5,142 nucleotides of DNA, taken from assembly GCA_019911985.1 (NCBI GenBank), contig JAIOJO010000336.1, positions 1 through 5,142 on the forward strand. The letters run 5' to 3'. This document shows positions 1 through 4,999 of this stretch, piece after piece; positions within the stretch are counted from its first letter, which is position 1, and every line of letters starts with the position of its first letter. The notes under the pieces were generated by a model that did no database searches, was not told where the DNA came from, and was given only the letters and a program-made list of their open reading frames with translations. Made by a program: the position numbers and the translations under genes. The stretch is from Sulfuricellaceae bacterium (lineage in GTDB: Bacteria > Pseudomonadota > Gammaproteobacteria > Burkholderiales > UBA9220).

Positions 1-202
1 AGAGATGCCGTCGGCGTTTGATGATTTTAGCGAAAGGGCTCACCGCCGCTATTCGGGGGCCAGTGTTACCGCCATGGCAAACCGCGAACGGCTGCAACAA
101 GTGATGGTAAAGTACGGTTTTGAGCCGCTCGAAACAGAGTGGTGGCATTTCGACGATCCCGAATGGGCGCGGTTCGAATTATCCGATAAGGAGTTGGTTT
201 GA
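1..202 (+). CDS. D-alanyl-D-alanine dipeptidase (VanX/DdpX type, peptidase M15D), C-terminal part
   Basis: This is the 3' end of a gene that enters from the left edge. The first complete codon is at position 2 and the TGA stop is at 200-202, leaving about 66 residues. The family consists of zinc peptidases that split the D-Ala-D-Ala dipeptide, used for dipeptide recycling or, in vancomycin resistance operons, for removing the drug target. What is visible is the FDDFSERAH segment near the start of the fragment and the EWWHF motif about 20 residues from the end. In VanX the Glu of EWWH is the catalytic base and the His is a zinc ligand. The other two zinc ligands (SxHxxGxAxD region) lie outside the window. 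The ATG at 5 is an internal Met, because the reading frame continues upstream of it. The stop overlaps the start of mltB, so both may be made from one mRNA. No vanH or vanA type neighbour is visible, so a housekeeping recycling role is more likely than resistance; that is inference. Confidence 0.88.
   Translation, partial: EMPSAFDDFSERAHRRYSGASVTAMANRERLQQVMVKYGFEPLETEWWHFDDPEWARFELSDKELV
188..193 (+). promoter_or_regulatory. Shine-Dalgarno sequence for mltB, supporting a TTG start
   Basis: AAGGAG lies inside the end of the upstream dipeptidase gene. It is 5 bases from the TTG at 199 and 14 bases from the ATG at 208. The spacing favours TTG as the start codon, although ATG 208 cannot be excluded. 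The ATG at 241, just before the hydrophobic stretch, has no comparable site upstream. Confidence 0.6.
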
Positions 203-1320
203 CTAAGATGGCGGTCGAAAACCCCACAATTTCTTTGCAGATGCTGCGCTGGGTGGCGTTGCCTTTTTTGCTCGCCGCGCTGCTGACCTGCGATTGCTCT
301 CGGGCAGGGGTTGCCGTTCGCAGTGAAAGCCATTTTGTGGACAAGCCCGAAGTGCTCGAATTTATCGATGCCATGGTGCTTAAACATCATCTGGCGCGAG
401 AAGATCTCCTTGCCCTGTTTCGCCAAATTCAGGTGCAGTCCCGTATTCTCAAATCAATCGGCGCGCCGGCTGGGCGCGTTAAGCCATGGTACGAGTATCG
501 GGCTGTTTTTTTAAGTGCTCTGCGCATTCACGGCGGCCTGAGCTTTTGGGACGGGAATGCTAAGACGCTGTCGCAAGCGCGGCAAGTCTATGGAGTGCCG
601 GAAGAGATGGTGGTCGGTATTTTAGGTGTGGAAACTCGCTATGGAGCCAGCACGGGTTCTTATCGAGTATTGGATGCTTTGGCAACGCTGGCATTCGATT
701 ATCCCGGACGGGCGGTGTTTTTCCGCCAAGAATTGGAAAGTTTTTTGATGCTGGCGCGAGAAGAAAAGATTGACCCGCTTACAGTAAAGGGTTCCTATGC
801 CGGCGCTATTGGGATACCTCAATTCATGCCTGGCAGCTACCAACGTTTTGCCGTCGATTTCGATGGCGACGGGCGGCGCGATTTGTTGGATAGCACAGCG
901 GACGCGATCGGCAGTGTGGCGAATTATTTTCATGCCCATGGGTGGCAAACGGGCGAGCCGGTAGCCGTGCGCGCCGATGTCAGCGGCAAGGTGTTCCAGC
1001 CGGTTCTCGATGCCGGTATCAAACCCCGAGCAACTGTTGGGGAATTGAAAAAATTGGGTATAGCGCCGCGGGAGTCCGTGCCTGACAACTTGCCGGCAGC
1101 CTTGATCTCCCTTGAAACGCCCGATGGCGAGGAGTATTGGTTGGTATTCAATAATTTTTACGTTATCACCCGTTACAATCGCAGCAGCAAATATGCCATG
1201 GCTGTATATCAATTGAGCCAGGAGATTTCTCGGCAGCGGAAAGAGGCGGCGGGCCAAGCCATGTTGTTCGACCGCCCTCTGGAAAAGGTGGCGCATTTGC
1301 TGCAGGGGAGCACGCAATGA
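199..1320 (+). CDS. mltB: Lytic murein transglycosylase B (GH103)
   Basis: The protein (373 aa from TTG 199) cleaves the MurNAc-GlcNAc bond of peptidoglycan, forming 1,6-anhydro-MurNAc, in the periplasm. E. coli MltB is about 361 aa. The N-terminus has a basic segment followed by a hydrophobic stretch at about residues 18-30 (WVALPFLLAALLT), then Cys31. This is a signal peptide, but the lipobox LLTC is atypical because Thr is at -1. The catalytic motif GVETRYG is at 143-149, so Glu145 is the equivalent of E. coli Glu162. It is followed by the conserved LDALATLAFDYP, KGSYAGAIGIPQFMP (197-211) and the EF-hand-like DFDGDGRRDLLD (220-231), which binds calcium in E. coli Slt35. DAIGSVANYFHAHGW (235-249) is also typical of the family. 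The gene overlaps the upstream dipeptidase stop by TTGA, so translation is probably coupled. Both products act on cell-wall material. The family call is firm; the exact start and the lipoprotein status are not. Confidence 0.95.
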   Translation: MTKMAVENPTISLQMLRWVALPFLLAALLTCDCSRAGVAVRSESHFVDKPEVLEFIDAMVLKHHLAREDLLALFRQIQVQSRILKSIGAPAGRVKPWYEYRAVFLSALRIHGGLSFWDGNAKTLSQARQVYGVPEEMVVGILGVETRYGASTGSYRVLDALATLAFDYPGRAVFFRQELESFLMLAREEKIDPLTVKGSYAGAIGIPQFMPGSYQRFAVDFDGDGRRDLLDSTADAIGSVANYFHAHGWQTGEPVAVRADVSGKVFQPVLDAGIKPRATVGELKKLGIAPRESVPDNLPAALISLETPDGEEYWLVFNNFYVITRYNRSSKYAMAVYQLSQEISRQRKEAAGQAMLFDRPLEKVAHLLQGSTQ

Positions 1321-1342
1321 TGTGCGGGGCGGTGCAGTGGGC

Positions 1343-1348
1343 TACAAT
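1343..1348 (+). promoter_or_regulatory. Possible -10 element upstream of the CBS-domain gene
   Basis: TACAAT lies 62 bases before the ATG of the CBS gene and matches the sigma-70 -10 consensus at five of six positions. I see no good -35 hexamer at 16-18 bases upstream; the sequence there is the end of mltB and the bases just after it. The site is therefore a weak candidate. The CBS gene could also be transcribed from upstream of mltB. Confidence 0.3.
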
Positions 1349-1410
1349 AAACCTGTGAATTCCAACGGCCACGAACAGGCCAGATACAAAAATGCTAAGG
1401 AGGGGGAACC

Positions 1411-1857
1411 ATGATTATTCGCGATATCCTGACAATGAAGGGCAAGACCGTAATTCACAGCATAGGCCCGGAGCAGGCTGTGCCTGAAGCCGTGTCCAAG
1501 ATGGTGGAGCTGGATGTCGGCTCTCTGGTGGTGCTTGAGGGCGGGCAACTGGCGGGGGTGGTGACGCCCCGCGATGTGCTGAAAGCCGCGCACGCGCATG
1601 GCTGCGACCTGGCCAAGATCACCGTGGGCCAGGTGATGAGCCGCGATCCCATTGTCGCCGGCCCGGACGACACATTCGACTATGTGCGTGGCGTGATGAC
1701 CGAAAACCACATCAGTCACTTGCCGGTGATGGAGGGCGACAAGCTGGTCGGAGTTATTTCTTTTTACGATGTGGCCAAAGCTTGCGTCAAGGCCGTTCAT
1801 TTCGAGAATGCGCTTCTCAAGCGCTATATCAAAAATTGGCCGGAAGAAGAGGAGTGA
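1411..1857 (+). CDS. Free-standing CBS-pair (Bateman module) protein
   Basis: The 148-aa protein is almost entirely two CBS domains, at about residues 13-60 and 79-128, with no signal peptide, membrane segment or enzymatic domain. Each repeat ends with the typical nucleotide-contact pattern: GVVTPRD (49-55) and GVISFYD (114-120), with GSLVVLEGG and ISHLPVMEGD as the preceding beta strands. CBS pairs commonly bind adenosine-containing ligands such as AMP, ATP or SAM and act as energy or redox sensors. The ligand and partner of this protein cannot be read from the sequence. The tail after the second domain is short and ends in an acidic WPEEEE. The start is well supported by AAGGAGGGGG at 1397-1406, among the strongest ribosome binding sites in the window, which suggests high translation. 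The gene lies 90 bases after mltB and is convergent with mogA. No partner gene is next to it, so it probably acts on a target encoded elsewhere; that is inference. Confidence 0.9.
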   Translation: MIIRDILTMKGKTVIHSIGPEQAVPEAVSKMVELDVGSLVVLEGGQLAGVVTPRDVLKAAHAHGCDLAKITVGQVMSRDPIVAGPDDTFDYVRGVMTENHISHLPVMEGDKLVGVISFYDVAKACVKAVHFENALLKRYIKNWPEEEE

Positions 1858-1870
1858 AACGTCAAAGGGT

Positions 1871-1904
1871 TGAGACGCTAAGCCCGCGAGGTCTTAGCGT
1901 CTCA
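1871..1904. terminator. Perfect 12-bp inverted repeat between convergent genes, possible bidirectional terminator
   Basis: TGAGACGCTAAG (1871-1882) is exactly complementary to CTTAGCGTCTCA (1893-1904). Inside the loop, two further C-G pairs (1884-1885 with 1890-1891) could close a GCGA tetraloop of the GNRA type after one C/T mismatch. The element sits between the stop of the CBS gene (1857) and the stop of mogA (1934, minus strand), where a terminator for both is expected. On neither strand is the stem followed directly by a run of T. On the plus strand the nearest is ATTTT about 12 bases later. It is therefore not a textbook intrinsic terminator. It may instead block transcription weakly, protect mRNA 3' ends, or be a member of a dispersed repeat family. 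Confidence 0.5.
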
Positions 1905-1933
1905 CGCGTGCCCAGGATTTTCAAAACAGCTTC

Positions 1934-2497
1934 TTAGCCGGAGGTGGCAGGTTTGACAGCCGATTTAGGCCGGAAAGCTTTTACCGCTTCTTCCCGTGTC
2001 TCAAGATAAGGGCCGCCGATCAGGTCGATACAGTAGGGAACGGCGGCGAAAATGCCATCCAAAGTTTCCTTTATGGCCTTGGGCTGTCCGGGTAAGTTGA
2101 TAATGAGGCAAGACCCGCGCACGGCACCTACCTGGCGCGACAAAATGGCTGTCGGGACGTATTTTAAGCTGACGGCGCGCATTTGTTCGCCGAAGCCGGG
2201 CAAAATCTTGTCCGCCACCGCTACGGTGGCCTCTGGCGTGACGTCGCGCGGCGCCGGGCCGGTGCCGCCAGTGGTTAAAATCAAACAGCAAGCTTCCCTG
2301 TCCGCTAAGTCCTTTAGGGTCGATTCGATTGCCTTTTGCTCGTCCGCGATAAGGCGAGTCACCAGCCGAAACGGTGTGAGCAGGCCATTCTCCAGCCATT
2401 CCTGTAAGGCCGGAATGCCTTTGTCCTCGTAAACGCCCTGGGAGGCTCGGTCGCTGATGCTGACCGCGCCGATTAATACAGTGTTGGTTTCGTTCAT
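1934..2497 (-). CDS. mogA: Molybdopterin adenylyltransferase MogA
   Basis: This 187-aa cytoplasmic enzyme activates molybdopterin with MgATP to adenylyl-molybdopterin, the step before molybdate insertion in molybdenum cofactor synthesis. The sequence follows E. coli MogA closely: SISDRAS (13-19), YEDKGIPALQEWL (23-35), LIADEQ (49-54), TTGGTGPAPRDVTP (75-88), PGFGEQMR (100-107), PTAILSRQ (115-122), NLPGQPK (134-140) and AFRPKSA (174-180). Asp52 and Asp85 correspond to the catalytic Asp49 and Asp82 of the E. coli enzyme. From memory of the E. coli protein, an 11-residue insertion before the GIFA-VPYCI segment is missing here, which accounts for the shorter length. The SISDRAS and YEDKGIPAL context separates it from the related MoaB. 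ATG 2497 is the only sensible start, but no Shine-Dalgarno sequence precedes it. It lies 36 bases after the darP stop and is probably co-transcribed with it. Confidence 0.95.
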   Translation of the reverse strand: MNETNTVLIGAVSISDRASQGVYEDKGIPALQEWLENGLLTPFRLVTRLIADEQKAIESTLKDLADREACCLILTTGGTGPAPRDVTPEATVAVADKILPGFGEQMRAVSLKYVPTAILSRQVGAVRGSCLIINLPGQPKAIKETLDGIFAAVPYCIDLIGGPYLETREEAVKAFRPKSAVKPATSG

Positions 2498-2533
2498 GGG
2501 GTTTTCGGTTCGTGATTTGAATCCAGATGGGGG

Positions 2534-3121
2534 TTAGAACGCCTCTTCATCCTCATCCTCTATTATTTCGTCTTTTGGCTCGTCCGCATTGGGTGCGAGC
2601 AGGTCGCGCAATTCGCGGAATAGGGCGCGGCTGCTTTTCGGCGGCTTATCGGCTTGGTGTTCGTGGCGTGCGTTGCGGATTAGGGTGCGCAGCCGCTGGC
2701 CGTCCGCAGTGGGGTGGTCGCCGAGCAATTCGCTCAACGCCGCGTCGTCTGCCAGCAAGCGTTCTCGCCAGCGCTCCAGTCGATGATGGTGCGCCGTCAG
2801 TTCGCGCGATTTGCCGCTCCACTCATCAAGTTTTGTACGAATCGGCGCCGGGTCGACGTCGCGCATCAGTTTTCCGATGTACTGCAATTGGCGCTTGCGG
2901 GCGCCGAATTTGGTGATATGCCGCGCCTCGATGACGGCATCGCGCAGGCTATCCGGTAGGGTGAGCTGATTCAAGCGCTCGTTGTTGAGCTCGATCAATA
3001 GCGCGCCCATGTCCTGCAAGTCGTGCATTTCCTTCTTGCGCCGGGTTTTGCTGACGCCAAAATCTTCATCGGGGATGCCGCCTTCGGCGGATTCGTCTTC
3101 AATTGGGGGGTGTGGGTGCAT
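2534..3121 (-). CDS. darP: Dual-action ribosomal maturation protein DarP (YjgA, DUF615)
   Basis: The 195-aa protein belongs to the YjgA/DUF615 family, small helical proteins that bind late 50S ribosomal precursors and help mature the peptidyl transferase centre. Recognisable blocks are VSKTRRKKEMHDLQDMGA (23-40), RKRQLQYIGKLMR (75-87), and the C-terminal RLRTLIRNARHE (143-154) with KPPKSSRALFRELRDLL (159-175). These match E. coli YjgA, including the RTLIRNA and KPPKSAR segments. Acidic residues flank the basic core: the N-terminus has EDESAEGG and the last 20 residues are strongly acidic (EDEDEEAF at the end). That tail appears longer than in the E. coli protein (183 aa). The start is ATG 3121; an in-frame stop lies just upstream and only a poorly spaced AAGG precedes the ATG. 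It is the first gene of a likely darP-mogA unit and is divergent from pmbA, as in E. coli. Confidence 0.94.
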   Translation of the reverse strand: MHPHPPIEDESAEGGIPDEDFGVSKTRRKKEMHDLQDMGALLIELNNERLNQLTLPDSLRDAVIEARHITKFGARKRQLQYIGKLMRDVDPAPIRTKLDEWSGKSRELTAHHHRLERWRERLLADDAALSELLGDHPTADGQRLRTLIRNARHEHQADKPPKSSRALFRELRDLLAPNADEPKDEIIEDEDEEAF

Positions 3122-3147
3122 ACCTTAACTTTTTCAATCGTACCTTT

Positions 3148-3158
3148 GCTATCATAGC
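3148..3158. promoter_or_regulatory. Palindromic -10-like element of a probable bidirectional darP/pmbA promoter
   Basis: GCTATCATAGC is a perfect inverted repeat around its central C. It gives TATCAT on the plus strand (3150-3155), preceded by TGC as in an extended -10, and TATGAT on the minus strand (3156-3151). Transcripts would start near 3162 towards pmbA and near 3144 towards darP, leaving leaders of roughly 64 and 23 bases. The -35 matches are poor: TTAACT at 3125-3130 for the plus strand with 19-base spacing, and TTCTCG for the minus strand with 18. Position and symmetry are seen in the sequence; promoter activity is inferred. Confidence 0.45.
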
Positions 3159-3214
3159 CTTTTTTTGCCCGGCGCGAGAATGTCCCTGGTGGATGCGTGG
3201 CGTGGCGAGGGTTA

Positions 3215-3220
3215 GCGAGG
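3215..3220 (+). promoter_or_regulatory. Shine-Dalgarno sequence favouring the GTG 3226 start of pmbA
   Basis: GCGAGG ends 5 bases before GTG 3226. The ATG at 3193 has only GGTGG one base ahead of it. Aligning the first conserved block with E. coli PmbA, which has 32 residues before its SDGAEV, gives 29 residues here from GTG 3226 and 40 from ATG 3193. This agrees better with the GTG start. Confidence 0.5.
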
Positions 3221-3225
3221 TTATT

Positions 3226-4566
3226 GTGCAGGACAGTCCGTTTTCCTATTCCGTCGAGCAGTTGCAACACATAATCCGCGATGCATTGGCACAGGCCAAG
3301 TCAGCGGGGGCCAGCGATTGCGAAGCCGAGGTGTCCCAGGCGTTTGGCCAGGATGTCAGCGTGCGCAACAACGAGGTGGAAACCATTGAGTATACCCGCG
3401 ACAAGGGTTTGTCGGTCTCGGTTTATTTCGGCAAAAAACGCGGTCATGCCAGCACTTCCGATTTGTCGCCCCCGGCAGTGAAAGACACCGTTAAAGCGGC
3501 GGTAAGCATCGCCAAGTATACGGCCAGCGATGAGTACGCCGGCTTGGCTGACGAGGCTTTGCTGGCAAGGCAGATACCCGATTTAGACCTATACTATCCG
3601 TGGGGCTTGTCGGTGGATAAGGCGATTGATATTGCTCGGCGCATCGAGTCGACGGCCTACGGCGTCGACCCACGCATAACGAACTCGGAGGGTGCTTCGG
3701 TTTCGACCCAGGAATACCTGTTCGTCTACGGCAACAGTCTAGGGTTTTTGGCCGGTTATCCGGCATCGCGCCATGCCTTGAGTTGCGCTATGATCGCCGA
3801 AACCGAAAATGGAATGCAGCGCGATTATTGGTATTCCACCGCGCGATCAGCGCTTGATTTGGATGGCGCCGAGGCCGTCGGGCGCCGTACCGGGGAACGC
3901 ACGGTGCGGCGTCTTGACGGGCGTAAAATTAAGACCTGCGAAGTGCCGGTGATATTTGAGGCATCCATTGCATCCGGCTTGATCGGCCACTTTGTCTCGG
4001 CGGTCAGCGGCGGGAGTCTTTATCGGAAGTCCTCGTTCCTGATGGACAGTTTGGGTACTCCGGTGTTTTCGCCTTTCATCCAACTGCAAGAGCGCCCCCA
4101 TATTCCCAAAGGCTTGGCCAGCAGCCCCTTCGATAATGAGGGCGTTGCCACGCAGGATCGGGATGTCGTCAAGGACGGAGTGGTTCAGGGTTATTTTCTC
4201 GGCAGCTATAGCGCGCGCAAGTTGGGGATGCAGACTACTGGTAATGCGGGAGGTTGCCATAATCTGATTGTGCAGAGCGGCGATAAGGATTTGCCCGGTC
4301 TCTTGAAACAGATGGGTAAAGGCTTGCTGGTTACGGAGTTGCTGGGACATGGAATCAATCCTGTGACAGGCGACTATTCACGCGGGGCGGCCGGATTCTG
4401 GGTGGAAAACGGCGAAATCCAGTATCCGGTGGAGGAAATCACTATTGCCGGTAACCTCCGGGATATGTTCAGAAACATCGTGGCCGTCGGCAATGATGTC
4501 GAAATCCGGGGTTCCAAGCAATGCGGCTCGATTTTGATCGAGAAAATGACCGTGGCGGGTGAATAA
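3226..4566 (+). CDS. pmbA: Metalloprotease complex subunit PmbA/TldE
   Basis: From GTG 3226 the protein has 446 residues, against 450 for E. coli PmbA. PmbA (TldE) pairs with TldD to form a cytoplasmic protease that matures microcin B17 and degrades the CcdA antitoxin in E. coli. The zinc-binding HExxxH helix belongs to TldD. As expected for TldE, no HExxxH is present here. Conserved segments include the N-terminal SVRNNEVETIEY (45-56), the DLSPPA region (79-84), PRITNSEGAS (149-158), SGGSLYRKSSFLMDSLG (261-277), KGLASSPFDNEGV (295-307), SYSARKLG (327-334), LLVTELLGHG (367-376) and the hallmark TGDYSRGAAGFWVENGEIQY (381-400). The frame is open back to a TTG at 3103, but that longer form would overlap darP and has no family support. 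No tldD is in the window, which is usual because the two genes are often unlinked. A small exported protein gene follows after 9 bases. Confidence 0.95.
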   Translation: MQDSPFSYSVEQLQHIIRDALAQAKSAGASDCEAEVSQAFGQDVSVRNNEVETIEYTRDKGLSVSVYFGKKRGHASTSDLSPPAVKDTVKAAVSIAKYTASDEYAGLADEALLARQIPDLDLYYPWGLSVDKAIDIARRIESTAYGVDPRITNSEGASVSTQEYLFVYGNSLGFLAGYPASRHALSCAMIAETENGMQRDYWYSTARSALDLDGAEAVGRRTGERTVRRLDGRKIKTCEVPVIFEASIASGLIGHFVSAVSGGSLYRKSSFLMDSLGTPVFSPFIQLQERPHIPKGLASSPFDNEGVATQDRDVVKDGVVQGYFLGSYSARKLGMQTTGNAGGCHNLIVQSGDKDLPGLLKQMGKGLLVTELLGHGINPVTGDYSRGAAGFWVENGEIQYPVEEITIAGNLRDMFRNIVAVGNDVEIRGSKQCGSILIEKMTVAGE

Positions 4567-4575
4567 CGGCAGGGC

Positions 4576-4863
4576 ATGAAGCGTTTTTTCTTCTTGCTGT
4601 TGAGTGTTGCGGCCCTGCCGGTTGCGGCGGATTCGGCCTCTCAGGAATTGAGAACGGCTTATTACAATAGCTTCGATCCCGCACAGAAACCGTGGAACCC
4701 CGGTCAGGCGTTGAATATCGAGGAGGTCTTCAAGAACTACCGCTACTATGAAATACAGTCCGATTCGGATGGCCGGTTGACGGTTACCCTCTATAGCCAG
4801 GGGCAACGGCAGAGCAGCGAACATTACCGCCTTCAGCCCGATGGCGCTTTGCACAAGGAATAG
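4576..4863 (+). CDS. Small exported protein of unknown function
   Basis: The 95-aa product has a clear Sec signal peptide: MKR, a hydrophobic core FFFLLLSVAALPVAA, and a likely signal peptidase I site after Val16-Ala17-Ala18. The mature part is about 77 residues, lacks cysteine and is rich in Tyr (YYNSF, NYRYYEI, LYSQ, HYRL) and in Gln and Ser. The second half, EIQSDSDGRLTVTLYSQGQRQSSEHYRLQPDG, alternates polar and hydrophobic residues as in a small beta-sheet fold. No membrane anchor or lipobox is present, so a soluble periplasmic protein is the simplest reading. I do not recognise the family. AGGG at 4571-4574 is only one base from the ATG, and the gene starts 9 bases after the pmbA stop, so translation may be coupled to pmbA. 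The signal peptide and codon pattern make a real gene likely; its role is unknown. Confidence 0.78.
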   Translation: MKRFFFLLLSVAALPVAADSASQELRTAYYNSFDPAQKPWNPGQALNIEEVFKNYRYYEIQSDSDGRLTVTLYSQGQRQSSEHYRLQPDGALHKE

Positions 4864-4865
4864 GG

Positions 4866-4888
4866 CCGGCAATAATAATTCGTGCCGG
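4866..4888 (+). terminator. Weak hairpin after the small exported protein gene
   Basis: CCGGCA (4866-4871) pairs with TGCCGG (4883-4888) around an 11-base AT-rich loop, just behind the stop at 4861-4863. The sequence after it (GCGCGGTTCTT) has no real T run, so it is at best a weak terminator for the pmbA unit. Confidence 0.3.
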
Positions 4889-4920
4889 GCGCGGTTCTTG
4901 ATTCCACGGCAGGTGAGGGG

Positions 4921-4947
4921 AAAAAAGAAGGGCGACTTTCGTCGCCC
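4921..4947 (-). terminator. Intrinsic terminator of the minus-strand oxidoreductase gene
   Basis: Read on the minus strand, GGGCGAC (4947-4941) and GTCGCCC (4936-4930) form a perfect 7-bp GC-rich stem with a GAAA (GNRA) tetraloop. It is followed at once by TTCTTTTTT (4929-4921). This is a classical Rho-independent terminator placed 53 bases after the stop of the partial gene at the right edge. On the plus strand the stem is not followed by T residues, so it should act mainly on minus-strand transcripts. Confidence 0.85.
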
Positions 4948-4999
4948 CAAAGCGGAGGTACAACCTACTTAACTAGTTTTTTGCTAGGGTCTTGGATGC

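Noticed and set aside
1..202. Vancomycin-resistance (van) gene cluster
   Set aside because: Only the dipeptidase end is present, the next gene is mltB rather than van genes, and such dipeptidases also occur as housekeeping enzymes in Gram-negative bacteria.
622..1317. Long open frame on the minus strand opposite mltB (231 codons)
   Set aside because: mltB is certain by motif, and the antisense translation shows no domain. It is a shadow frame of GC-rich coding DNA.
1317..1358. Mini reading frame beginning ATGATG that overlaps the mltB stop (13 codons)
   Set aside because: It is very short, has no ribosome binding site of its own and no recognisable content. It also covers the possible -10 element of the CBS gene. 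Overlap with a TGA makes such ATG codons common by chance.
1363..1384. GGCC...GGCC short inverted repeat upstream of the CBS gene, considered as a leader structure or riboswitch
   Set aside because: Only four pairs form and there is no conserved aptamer pattern; the 90-base gap is too short for most riboswitches.
1342..1800. Minus-strand open frame opposite the CBS gene (152 codons, His-rich)
   Set aside because: The CBS domains on the plus strand are clear, and the His-rich antisense product is what GTG/ATG-rich codons read backwards would give.
2527..2916. Plus-strand open frame opposite darP (129 codons, Arg/Gly/Ala-rich)
   Set aside because: darP is recognised on the minus strand; the antisense product is low-complexity with no family features.
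3078..3090. Hairpin CCGCC-TTC-GGCGG near the 5' end of darP
   Set aside because: It lies in the darP coding region (Ser-Ala-Glu-Gly-Gly codons), and short GC palindromes are frequent at this base composition; no T tract follows.
3847..4350. Minus-strand open frame inside pmbA (167 codons)
   Set aside because: It lies fully within conserved PmbA sequence and has no recognisable motifs or ribosome binding site.
4378..4950. Minus-strand open frame covering the end of pmbA and the small exported gene (190 codons)
   Set aside because: It would begin inside the minus-strand intrinsic terminator and run antisense to PmbA hallmark motifs. The plus-strand small gene has a proper signal peptide, which is stronger evidence.
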